A DNA stretch of 64,000 nucleotides from Betaproteobacteria bacterium (GCA_004293675.1 READ01000009.1:1-64000); one strand, 5' to 3'. Counted from the stretch's first letter, positions 52,627 through 59,842 are shown. Program-made: numbers and translations. The notes: generated by a model not told the origin, from the sequence alone.

Positions 52627-52839
52627 TTATTTCGGTGAGCAGCCGGGTAGGGTGGGCAACTTGTTGCCCACGTGTTCCTCGCAAATCAAACTATCTTCGC
52701 TCTGCTCCTTTCGCGCACGGTCGCTAGCCTTCGCTTGCGTTTCCTCAAAGATGCCCTCATCGCGAAGAAAATCGTCGAAGCTGGAGCCGCTGTGTGCATT
52801 CGTTCGCTCTTCACCGGTCGCCGAGTTTAATGAGGTCAT
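52627..52839 (-). CDS. Small protein with an antitoxin-like SFDDFLRDEGI segment
   Basis: Predicted 70 aa. Residues about 19-40 (SSFDDFLRDEGIFEETQAKA) resemble the N-terminal segment of Xre-type antitoxins, but no helix-turn-helix follows. The remainder (ARKEQSEDSLICEEHVGNK and on) is charged and unfamiliar. The ATG overlaps the stop of the upstream antitoxin by 4 nt (ATGA), which supports real translation. It could be a truncated second antitoxin or a linker component of the ATPase-TIR operon. Confidence 0.5.
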   Translation of the reverse strand: MTSLNSATGEERTNAHSGSSFDDFLRDEGIFEETQAKASDRARKEQSEDSLICEEHVGNKLPTLPGCSPK

Positions 52840-53162
52840 GCCGCACCAACCCCAGTTTCCACCGAAAGCCGCATTCCCACAGTATTCAACACCGCCAATA
52901 ACGTCTTGAGCGTCGGGTTGCCGTTGGGTGACAGCGCGCGGTAGAGCGATTCGCGGCTGATGCCTGCGGTTTGCGCGACTGCACCTAGCCCGCCGTACGC
53001 TTCGGCGACCGCGCGTAGTGCGAGCAGGCCCGCCGCGCGATCATCAGGATTGTCGAGTGATTGCATGGCGGCTTTGAGGTATTCCACAGCAAGTTCGCGG
53101 TCTGCCGCTAGCTCTTCAATCTCGCGTTCGTGGTGCGAGACGCTGGCTTTGATTTTTCGCAT
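52836..53162 (-). CDS. HigA/Xre-type addiction-module antitoxin
   Basis: Predicted 108 aa. A helical N-terminus (HEREIEELAADRELAVEYLKAAM) leads to a helix-turn-helix (GGLGAVAQTAGISRESLYRALSPNGNPTLKTLLAVLNTVG), the standard form of antitoxins paired with RelE-like addiction-module killer proteins. Its ATG at 53162 shares one base with the toxin stop (TAATG). It would neutralise the toxin and probably represses the operon. The toxin-first order is typical of higBA. Confidence 0.88.
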   Translation of the reverse strand: MRKIKASVSHHEREIEELAADRELAVEYLKAAMQSLDNPDDRAAGLLALRAVAEAYGGLGAVAQTAGISRESLYRALSPNGNPTLKTLLAVLNTVGMRLSVETGVGAA

Positions 53163-53482
53163 TACTGCCTGCCTTTCCAATCCGCCCAAAACAATTTCGC
53201 GCGTTTGATGTCGTTGGTTTGCGTGCGTTTGTCGCCGCCGCAGAGCAGAACAACGACGGTCTGCCCATGTCGACCGAAGTAAACGCGATAGCCCGCGCCG
53301 ACATGCACGCGCAGCTCGCTGACGCCTTCGCCAACTGATTCGCAGTCACCGAAGTTGCCCGCTTCGACTTGTCGCAAACGAATACGGATTCGCGCCTGAG
53401 CAATCTTGTCGCGAACACTGCTGAGCCAATCTGAGAGCGGTTCGTCGCCATTGGTTTGCTGGTAACGGACAAGATTGATCAC
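53162..53482 (-). CDS. RelE/ParE-family toxin (addiction-module killer protein)
   Basis: Predicted 106-aa toxin. SDWLSSVRDKIAQARIRIRLRQVEAGNFGD, the ELRVHVGAGYRVYFGRHG block and VVLLCGGDKRTQTNDIKRA match the HigB-like addiction-module subgroup of RelE/ParE. The conserved Arg and Lys near GYRVYF and GDKRTQ are present. Relatives cleave mRNA on ribosomes; the activity here is inferred. It is the first gene of a four-gene minus-strand run that ends with the ATPase-TIR gene. Confidence 0.9.
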   Translation of the reverse strand: MINLVRYQQTNGDEPLSDWLSSVRDKIAQARIRIRLRQVEAGNFGDCESVGEGVSELRVHVGAGYRVYFGRHGQTVVVLLCGGDKRTQTNDIKRAKLFWADWKGRQ

Positions 53483-53548
53483 GGATTTATTGTAACTTAA
53501 AAGCTACAAATTATTGGCTGGGTAGAGTCGGCAATGCGTTGGCACAAA

Positions 53549-53935
53549 TCACCAAAAACACTTCACCCGAAACAACTTCATCGCCGAGTCGTCAGTCACC
53601 AGCACCGCGCCCTCAACGATGGCCTGCGCCGCCAACATACGATCAAACGGATCGCGATGTTCGGCTTCGAATCCACCGGCTTTGATGGCGTGATGGTGTG
53701 CGACGGCGAGGTGACTGAAGCCGTCGGCGGTGATGAGTTCGTTGAACTCTCGCAAAGCGTCCTCTACCCCCGGCAGTTTTCCTATGCGGTGCTTCGTCGC
53801 TATTTCCCATGCACTTGCGGCGCTGACGAGCACGGTGTTGGCTTCATCGGCGATGGCTGCCGCAGCCTTTTTGGACAATCGCGGATCGTCCTTCCACCAC
53901 CAGAGCAGGGCATGGGTGTCGAGCAGGAGGCGCAC
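53549..53935 (-). CDS. PIN-domain toxin, VapC-like
   Basis: Predicted 128-aa PIN-domain RNase toxin. The acidic residues of the active site appear in LLLDTHALLWWW, ASAWEIATK, AEHRDPFDRMLAAQA and LVTDDSAM. I chose the GTG at 53935 because it overlaps the antitoxin stop by one base (TAGTG) and starts VRLLLDTH, as usual; the longer start at 53956 lies inside the antitoxin gene. It lies 66 nt upstream of the RelE-type toxin gene, on the same strand. Confidence 0.9.
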   Translation of the reverse strand: MRLLLDTHALLWWWKDDPRLSKKAAAAIADEANTVLVSAASAWEIATKHRIGKLPGVEDALREFNELITADGFSHLAVAHHHAIKAGGFEAEHRDPFDRMLAAQAIVEGAVLVTDDSAMKLFRVKCFW

Positions 53936-54168
53936 TAGCCAGCGCGTCCTTCCCATGCGGCGATTTCTTCCTCAGGCAGAGGATCGAAAAAGGCGTCGTC
54001 GTTGATGCCCTTCAAGCGACCGCGCTGACGCTTTGATGCGGCTGGAGCGAGCGGCATCATGCGCGCGTAGGGCTTGCCCGCCTTGGCGAGAATGATCTCC
54101 TGTCCCGCGTGGGCTTGTTCCAGCAGTTTGGAGAATTGGGTTTTGGCGTCGTGGACGTTGACTAGCAT
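53935..54168 (-). CDS. Phd/YefM-type antitoxin
   Basis: Predicted 77-aa antitoxin. VNVHDAKTQFSKLLEQAHAGQEIILAKAGKPYARMMPL is the Phd/YefM DNA-binding fold, and the C-terminal tail (GINDDAFFDPLPEEEIAAW) is the part that wraps the PIN toxin. It comes first in the pair, as is usual for vapBC. It probably autorepresses the operon with its partner. Confidence 0.9.
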   Translation of the reverse strand: MLVNVHDAKTQFSKLLEQAHAGQEIILAKAGKPYARMMPLAPAASKRQRGRLKGINDDAFFDPLPEEEIAAWEGRAG

Positions 54169-54252
54169 GGCGATTGACTCCCGCTCTAAGAGCCTATTTT
54201 GACTTAGTCCAGTGACTTAGTCAAACCGCGCTTTGTCCACCATATCGTTGAT

Positions 54253-54308
54253 CTAGGGAGGCGCTGATTAAATCGACGCCGGTGGCGATTTAATCAGCGT
54301 TTCCCTAG
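54253..54308. mobile_element. CTAG-bounded MITE-like element, copy 4 (minimal)
   Basis: Only 56 bp: CTAGGGAGGCGCTGATTAAA and its inverted counterpart CTAGGGAAACGCTGATTAAA separated by about 16 bp. It folds as a near-continuous hairpin with almost no interior. It shows the minimal unit still recognisable as a family member. It lies in the 331-bp gap between the antitoxin gene and the transaminase. Confidence 0.82.
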
Positions 54309-54402
54309 GCTCCAAAAGGTTAGATGCGCAGCCGATCAAGATCAAGTGCAGTTTCGAGTGCCCACAGCTGCGCTTCAATCTGTCTTGGTGAAGATGTCAC
54401 CG

Positions 54403-54450
54403 ACACCCTCATCCCCAACCCTTCTCCCGCCTGCGGGAGAAGGGGGATTT
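54403..54450. repeat. Extragenic palindrome, GCGGGAGAAGGG type
   Basis: CACCCTCATCCCCAACCC is followed by the perfect stem CCCTTCTCCCGC/GCGGGAGAAGGG. This is another very common class of bacterial extragenic palindrome, of the same general design as the repeat at 50034. It lies about 50 bp past the stop of the transaminase gene and could act as a minus-strand 3' end. Confidence 0.7.
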
Positions 54451-54499
54451 AGGAGCTACCCCTGGAGGAGAGAGTGAAAGACATCAACGGGAGCTGATC

Positions 54500-55855
54500 C
54501 TACCCCTTCGAAATCACGTCACGCATCACACCCACGAATTCATCGATGTGTGATTTTTCACTGATGAATGGCGGCGCTACGATCAGGTTGTCGCCCGTGG
54601 CTTTTAGGTTCACACCGGCATCGAACAAACGTTTCTGGAATTCGTGACCGCGAACGCCCGGATTGCCGTCGACGGCTAATTCAACCGCGCCCATTAGGCC
54701 GATCGTGCGAATGTCAGTGACTAGCGGAAGTCCTTTAAGTGAGAAGAGCGCATCGGCGAAGTAGGGTGCCAGTGCTGCGGCGCGATCAATGAGTTTTTCC
54801 TCGCGGAAAATTTTCATCATCGCCAAACCTGCGGCGGTGCAAGCCGGGTGCGCGCTGTAGGTGTAGCCGTGGAAAAATTCGATGCCTTTGGCGGGGCCGG
54901 CGTTGGTGATCGTGTCATAGATATCGGTGCGAACGGCGATGCCACCGAGCGGCTGCGCGCCGTTGGTGATGGCTTTGGCCATGCACATCAAATCCGGCGT
55001 GACGCCAAACGCCTGCGCGCCGAAATTGGCACCCATGCGACCCCAGCCGGTGATGACTTCGTCAAACACCAACAAGATGCCGTGTTGGTCACAAATTGCT
55101 CGCAATTTATTTAGATAGCCTACGGGCGGCGGCAAGCATCCAAACGATCCGGCGGTTGGCTCAACAAAAACCGCTGCGATGTTTTCGCCGCCGTACATCG
55201 TGCAGTAGCGCTGTAAATCGTCGGCTAGATCAGCGCCATGTTCGGGCTGCCCTTTCACGAATTTGTTTTGCGGCAGCGCGGTGTGGCGCATGTGATAGAC
55301 GCCCGGCAAGCCCACGCCGAACACTTTGCGGTTGTTGACCATGCCCGAGAGCGCCACGCCGCCCATGTTCACGCCGTGATACGCCCGCTCGCGGCTGATG
55401 AAAATTTGGCGATGGCCTTGACCACGAATGCGGTGGTACGCCAGCGCCATTTTCATCGCGCTATCAACGGCCTCAGAGCCCGAGCAGACAAAAAACACGC
55501 GGTCCAAACCCTCCGGGGTGAACTCAGCGACTTCTTGCGCGAGCTTAAATGCGTTGGGATGTGCCCGTGCAAATGGCATCGTGTAATCGAGCGTGTTGAG
55601 TTGCTTGTAAACGGCCTCGGCGATCTCTTTGCGGCAGTGACCCGCGGCCACGCAAAACAAACCCGACGATGCATCGATGAGCTTTTTGCCATCAGGTGTC
55701 CACAGGTACATGCCCTCACCTTTAACGAACATTCGGGGTTCTTGCTTGAACTCCTTGTTCGGCGAAAAGGGCATCCAGAAGTTGTCCATCGCATGCGAAT
55801 CGTTAGCCATCGCAGCAGCAGCGGCAGTTTGAGCGAGCGGGTCGGCGTGTCCCAT
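54500..55855 (-). CDS. Omega-amino acid--pyruvate transaminase
   Basis: Predicted 451-aa class III PLP aminotransferase, closely resembling omega-amino acid (beta-alanine)--pyruvate transaminase. FWMPFSPNKEFKQEPR, the ASSGLFCVAAGHCRKEIAEAV block, AYHGVNMGG, VFDEVITGWGRMGANFG and AKAITNGAQPLGG (catalytic Lys) are visible. The product would convert beta-alanine or similar amines with pyruvate to an aldehyde and alanine. Given tauABC 5 kb away, taurine is a possible substrate, but the two are separated by a hydrolase and a defence-like island. Confidence 0.88.
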   Translation of the reverse strand: MGHADPLAQTAAAAAMANDSHAMDNFWMPFSPNKEFKQEPRMFVKGEGMYLWTPDGKKLIDASSGLFCVAAGHCRKEIAEAVYKQLNTLDYTMPFARAHPNAFKLAQEVAEFTPEGLDRVFFVCSGSEAVDSAMKMALAYHRIRGQGHRQIFISRERAYHGVNMGGVALSGMVNNRKVFGVGLPGVYHMRHTALPQNKFVKGQPEHGADLADDLQRYCTMYGGENIAAVFVEPTAGSFGCLPPPVGYLNKLRAICDQHGILLVFDEVITGWGRMGANFGAQAFGVTPDLMCMAKAITNGAQPLGGIAVRTDIYDTITNAGPAKGIEFFHGYTYSAHPACTAAGLAMMKIFREEKLIDRAAALAPYFADALFSLKGLPLVTDIRTIGLMGAVELAVDGNPGVRGHEFQKRLFDAGVNLKATGDNLIVAPPFISEKSHIDEFVGVMRDVISKG

Positions 55856-56075
55856 GTGGGGCTCCTGAGTGGTTTGAAACAGAAGGGATCATCCTAGCAG
55901 CGTGGCAGCGTCTAGGCGGGGAAGTGTTTCGCTTGTTGAGTGCGTATGCATGAACGGCATAGCGAGCGAGCCCAGCCGGAGCGGTGTGTCGCTCGCTCCG
56001 CGCTGAGAGAGCTGCGCGCGCGTTGGATCGCACTGATGTTGCGTACGACTTTTCGGACAAAAATCGAATTTCTAT

Positions 56076-56192
56076 CGGCTTTATTGGCGAACGCCAATTG
56101 AAACAAGGCGTACAGAGCAAATTTTAGTTATTCAAAAGTATAAAAATATTCAATAAAATCTATATTTCGTAAGGCATTGGAAAAAGAAGCTG
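56076..56192. repeat. AT-rich terminal-inverted-repeat element, copy F
   Basis: 117 bp. Left end CGGCTTTATTGGCGAACGCC; right end GGCATTGGAAAAAGAAGCTG. The left hairpin is ACGCC(AATTGAAACA)AGGCGT. It lies in the 480-bp gap between the transaminase and the ZIP gene, which otherwise shows no gene or RNA. Confidence 0.78.
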
Positions 56193-56335
56193 CATTTGAC
56201 AGTTGTGCTATCAATGCTTCATTGCTCAGCGAGAATCGATGCGCGCCCGCGATAATTCGTCATTGCGTCTCAAGGTGCTCTCCTGCTCGTTTGACACTGC
56301 CGCCCGCCCGATTCTCGTTTACCTGAAGCTCACCT

Positions 56336-57160
56336 GTGACCCTTTTCTACATCATCCTTGCCACCACGTTTGGCGGCGTTGCCTCGATTGCCGTTGCCTC
56401 GTTTGCGCTCTGGGCGAAGCTTGCCTCGATCGAGCGCTGGGTCGCCTTTGCGGTGGGCGCCATGCTCACCGTGGTATTTCTCGATATCTTGCCGCATGCG
56501 CTCAGTGATGGCGTGGTGCCGTCATCGCTCATGGCGTGGGTGCTGGCCGGCGTGTTGTTTTTCTTTTTCCTCGAAAAACTCGTTATCTGGCGTCACTCGC
56601 ACGGCGATTTAACGCCGCCACCGGGCGATGGCACCGCCGCTGCCGATGCGCACCACACGCATCACCACCATCATCACCACCACGCCCATGGCCACGGGCA
56701 TGGCAACGACAAAGGCCGCACCGGATTGATGATCTTGATCGGCGATTCGCTGCACAACGCCACCGACGGCGTAGTGATCGCCGCCGCTTTCATGGCCGAT
56801 TTCAAATTGGGCGTGGTCACGTCGCTTGCCGTTATCGCCCACGAAATCCCTCAAGAGGTGAGCGACTTTTTCGTGCTGCTGCACTCCGGCTACTCGCGCC
56901 GCAAAGCGTTTCTCTACAACCTGCTGTCGAGCCTAGCTATGGTTGTGGGCGGCGTCATCGCCTATTTCGCTCTGGATCAAGCGCAGGCCTACATCACCCC
57001 AGTGCTCGCCTTCGCTGCAGCATCCATGCTCTACGTTGCCGTGGCGGACCTGATCCCAACGCTGCACCGCCGATTTTCAATTCGCGACACGTTACAGCAG
57101 ATGGTGATGATTGGTTTAGGGGTGGTGACTGTGGTGGTGATGCATTCGTTTTTGCATTGA
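56336..57160 (+). CDS. ZIP family metal transporter
   Basis: Predicted 274-aa membrane transporter with about eight helices. Signatures are GDSLHNATDGVVIAAAF in helix 4 and IAHEIPQEVSDFFVLLHSG in helix 5, which form the metal-binding core. The cytoplasmic loop at about 103-123 is strongly His-rich (HHTHHHHHHHHAHGHGHG), a feature of zinc transporters. Initiation is at GTG 56336. Zinc is the most likely substrate, by family. Confidence 0.9.
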   Translation: MTLFYIILATTFGGVASIAVASFALWAKLASIERWVAFAVGAMLTVVFLDILPHALSDGVVPSSLMAWVLAGVLFFFFLEKLVIWRHSHGDLTPPPGDGTAAADAHHTHHHHHHHHAHGHGHGNDKGRTGLMILIGDSLHNATDGVVIAAAFMADFKLGVVTSLAVIAHEIPQEVSDFFVLLHSGYSRRKAFLYNLLSSLAMVVGGVIAYFALDQAQAYITPVLAFAAASMLYVAVADLIPTLHRRFSIRDTLQQMVMIGLGVVTVVVMHSFLH

Positions 57161-57180
57161 GTGAGAACCCATTTTGGTTT

Positions 57181-57211
57181 TATACTACGTATTGTTTTTG
57201 TGTAGTATAAT
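57181..57211 (+). promoter_or_regulatory. Palindrome overlapping a consensus -10 box
   Basis: TATACTAC and GTAGTATA form an 8-bp inverted repeat around a 13-bp centre. The right arm merges into TATAAT (57206-57211), a perfect -10 hexamer, only 5 nt before the ATG at 57217. No good -35 is visible at 17 nt. The arrangement suggests an operator covering the promoter and possibly a leaderless transcript. Confidence 0.55.
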
Positions 57212-57216
57212 TTCGC

Positions 57217-58254
57217 ATGTTCACCGACATCTCTTTGCAAGGCCAAACCGCATACGCCCAGACGGTTGAAGCGTTGCAATCGCAGGAAATCACACGCTGC
57301 ATTGCCGACGTGTCGGGGTCGTTTAATCGCAAAATTATTGGCGAACGATCGTACTGGTACTACCAGTCGCGGCTGCTTGATGGACGGGTACACCAAACGT
57401 ATTTGGGGCCTGACTCGGAGCGCTTGAAGGCGTTGATCGACAAGAGAAAATCCGAGCAAGCGGAGCGCGGAGCAGTTCCGACGGCGCTGGCGCAACACGC
57501 AGTCAAGCTTGGTTGCGAAGGGTTTCTGCCGCTGCACCTGCGGGTAATTCACAAGCTCGCCGATGAGGGCTTTTTTCGCGCGGGTGGCGTGCTGATCGGC
57601 ACGCACGCATTTCTGGCCGCTGGAAACTCACTCGGCGTTCGATGGGGTGTGGGCGAGCGGACCCAGGACCTTGATTTTGCTCACGCTGGTAAAAATTTGT
57701 CAGTTGCTTTGCCCGCCAACGCACAGCTTGATTTGCACGATGCCATCGATGCCTTAGCCCTGGGCTTCGTGCCCGCCAATAGCTTGGATGGTGTGCGTGG
57801 CGGTAGCTGGGTGCATCCGAAAGACCCAACGTTTCGGCTCGATTTCCTCACGCCGATGACCCGCGCTAACCAAAACTTGGTACGCGTCCCGGCGTTCAAC
57901 GCGGAATTTCAGGCGCTGCGATTCATGGAGTTTTCATTGGAGGGCGTGAGCCAAGCGGCGGCGATCTCAAGGGTCGGAGAGCCTTGTTTGGTGACCGTGC
58001 CCGATCCGGCGCGAATGGCCATCCATAAGCTCATCGTTTGTGGACTTCGCGAGGGCGGTTTCGCGGTCAAGGCCAACAAAGACTTGGCGCAGGCTGCATC
58101 GCTGATTGCGTTTTACGCGGCGCGCTCGCCAGAGGCTCTGGCGGCGGCGCACGCTGATGCCCTCAGTCGCGGACCGAAATGGCGATCGCAGCTGAACAAG
58201 GGCGTGGTGCTGTTGGCGCAACGGTATCCGACGCAGGCGGCGGCGTTGGCTTAG
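57217..58254 (+). CDS. GSU2403-like nucleotidyltransferase-fold protein
   Basis: Predicted 345 aa. GGVLIGTHAFLAAGNSLGV followed by RTQDLDFAHAG has the pattern of a nucleotidyltransferase fold: a Gly-Thr/Ser start and an Asp-x-Asp pair. HPKDPTFRLDFLTP supplies a further Asp. The N-terminal SGSFNRKIIGERSYWYYQSRLLDGRVHQTYLGP block is typical of the GSU2403 family. Related folds occur in AbiEii/MenT-type toxins, but no antitoxin partner is adjacent. No Shine-Dalgarno precedes the ATG. Confidence 0.75.
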   Translation: MFTDISLQGQTAYAQTVEALQSQEITRCIADVSGSFNRKIIGERSYWYYQSRLLDGRVHQTYLGPDSERLKALIDKRKSEQAERGAVPTALAQHAVKLGCEGFLPLHLRVIHKLADEGFFRAGGVLIGTHAFLAAGNSLGVRWGVGERTQDLDFAHAGKNLSVALPANAQLDLHDAIDALALGFVPANSLDGVRGGSWVHPKDPTFRLDFLTPMTRANQNLVRVPAFNAEFQALRFMEFSLEGVSQAAAISRVGEPCLVTVPDPARMAIHKLIVCGLREGGFAVKANKDLAQAASLIAFYAARSPEALAAAHADALSRGPKWRSQLNKGVVLLAQRYPTQAAALA

Positions 58255-58295
58255 CGTCGAAGTAACGGCACGTTACCGCCAACGAATACTGACGT

Positions 58296-59135
58296 CTACG
58301 GTTTCAGCAAATCCCGCAAAAACGCTTCGGCCGCCGCCCGCGCTTGTGGCAAGTTCATCAGCGTGTGCGGCGCACCCGGGATCAGCAGCACGCTGGCTTG
58401 TTTGTTGTTTTTCAGTGCGACGGCGCAGTGGCCTTGAGCGGAGGGATTGCCAATCCAGCTGTTGGTGGCTGAGAAAAATGGGTCGACCGAACTGATGATG
58501 TTTAACACCGGTTTGTCGTCGGCTAGCGCGGTTTTGTGGTTTTGCACGAAGTAGTTGTCTTCGCAGCTCCAGGCCATCAGGATACGGCCCAGAAACTCTG
58601 TGCCGGTGTAGCGGGCGACCGGGACTGCGCCTTCGCTGGTGCCGGCGAGCACGGTGCGCGAAGCATCGGACCACGGCAGATCGGGCAATGCACGGGCGGC
58701 GAGCGTCACTTCGGATAGGCGAAGCGCGTGAATCTTTTCGTACACAGCCTTGTCGATGGGCGACTTGTAGGTTAAGCGCTTGGGCAGCGCGAACGAATTG
58801 GGTGCGATGCTCGCGATTCCGATGCCGGCAAGCCACTGCTGCCACTCACCGATGGCCTTGAGTGCGAGCCCGGACGATCCATGCATGAAGACCACAACGG
58901 GCACTCGTTTGCCGGTGCCTGCGGGTGCAGCGCTAAGCGCGCCCAGATAGACCGCTGCGCCGGTCACGCTTGCAGGTAGTGCGACTTGCGCGCTGCTGAT
59001 CGCTTCACGAGCGGACGCTTCAGTGTGCACGGTCTCGGTGTCTTTAATTTCACCTGCGGGTTGCTGGGCAAAGACGTTGGAGGCGAGGAGGGTTGCTACA
59101 AACAGCGAGCTGAGCTTGATGAATTTTGGCGACAT
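58296..59135 (-). CDS. Exported alpha/beta hydrolase (dienelactone-hydrolase-like)
   Basis: Predicted 279 aa. The ATG at 59135 begins a signal peptide (MSPKFIKLSSLFVATLLASN, then VFA before QQPAG); an in-frame start at 59309 would bury it. VVVFMHGSSGL is the oxyanion region, GTSEGAVPVARY the nucleophile elbow with Ser, SVDPFF the acid region and GAPHTLMN the His. This fits a secreted dienelactone-hydrolase-like esterase. The substrate is unknown, and no operon partner is evident. Confidence 0.75.
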   Translation of the reverse strand: MSPKFIKLSSLFVATLLASNVFAQQPAGEIKDTETVHTEASAREAISSAQVALPASVTGAAVYLGALSAAPAGTGKRVPVVVFMHGSSGLALKAIGEWQQWLAGIGIASIAPNSFALPKRLTYKSPIDKAVYEKIHALRLSEVTLAARALPDLPWSDASRTVLAGTSEGAVPVARYTGTEFLGRILMAWSCEDNYFVQNHKTALADDKPVLNIISSVDPFFSATNSWIGNPSAQGHCAVALKNNKQASVLLIPGAPHTLMNLPQARAAAEAFLRDLLKP

Positions 59136-59264
59136 GAGGTTGGTGGGTAAGTGATTCGTGGGTTGGAGTTTGTCACAGAGGTGCGTTGGCCATGTGCAGG
59201 TGGGTTTAGAAGAGCACGGCCACATGCCCGGTCGCGTTGCGAAGAATTCCGCAAGTGCGATTCC

Positions 59265-59382
59265 TAACCATTTCCTGTAAAGCCCTATTAAATGGGGCTT
59301 AAAGTTCACTTTTACTATGTATCAAAAACATAATAAACACAGCGATATGCCAATTTTAATAAGGCATCAATAAAAAAAGCTG
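59265..59382. repeat. AT-rich terminal-inverted-repeat element, copy G
   Basis: 118 bp. Left end TAACCATTTCCTGTAAAGCC; right end GGCATCAATAAAAAAAGCTG. Hairpins AAGCCCTATTAAATGGGGCTT and ATGCCAATTTTAATAAGGCAT are both very regular. It fills the gap between the exported hydrolase and the small membrane protein. Confidence 0.78.
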
Positions 59383-59439
59383 ATTCGGAATTCGTCCCAC
59401 ACCGACCCGAGGTATCGGCAGCAAGGCGCGCGCCAGAAC

Positions 59440-59664
59440 TCACGGATCAAGATTCGTTGGTTGCGATGGGGCTTGAGTGTCCGACGCTGCTTGCTCGGCG
59501 ATCTTCTCGTTCTGAGCCCGCCGTCGGCGCAGCGCCATCCACAGCAACAATCCTGCGGGAATGGCACCAAGAAAAACGAAGCGCAGCAGCCCCACGATGA
59601 TGGAATCCGAGACGATGGCCATCATGATGACGAAGTAGAGCCAGGCGATTGCGATGATGTACAT
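59440..59664 (-). CDS. Small membrane protein of unknown function
   Basis: Predicted 74 aa. Two N-terminal membrane helices (about 3-18 and 22-42: IIAIAWLYFVIMMAIV, then IVGLLRFVFLGAIPAGLLL) are followed by a basic RRRRAQ stretch and a polar tail. I chose the ATG at 59664; a longer start at 59700 adds an unhelpful polar segment. Similar short proteins are common in betaproteobacterial genomes without assigned roles. Confidence 0.6.
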   Translation of the reverse strand: MYIIAIAWLYFVIMMAIVSDSIIVGLLRFVFLGAIPAGLLLWMALRRRRAQNEKIAEQAASDTQAPSQPTNLDP

Positions 59665-59766
59665 AGGTGGGTTGTGAGGTTTGGCGCTTACGCCCAGCAA
59701 AAATTTGCTTGGCCTGACTGGCGAGCTGAAGCCCCAATGCGGTTCACTGAAACAAGAATCGCCCCG

Positions 59767-59842
59767 TTCCCTTTGCCCAGAGCGTGTCGAACGGAGGGTG
59801 GCGCGCGGTCAAGGCAACGACCGGCTCAGCCCAAACGGAAGG
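59767..59842. repeat. Dispersed extragenic palindrome, copy 3
   Basis: GAGCGTGTCGAACGGAGG is followed by GGTCAAGGCAACGACCGG and CTCAGCCCAAACGGAAGG. The second part matches copy 1 at 38-106 over more than 25 bp. It lies about 95 bp upstream of the phaC start, inside the presumed promoter region. Confidence 0.7.

Noticed and set aside
13021-59382. The seven AT-rich elements as integron attC sites
   Set aside because: They have inverted ends and hairpins, but no integrase gene, no consistent GTTRRRY/RYYYAAC core pair, and the genes between them are ordinary conserved operons rather than cassettes.
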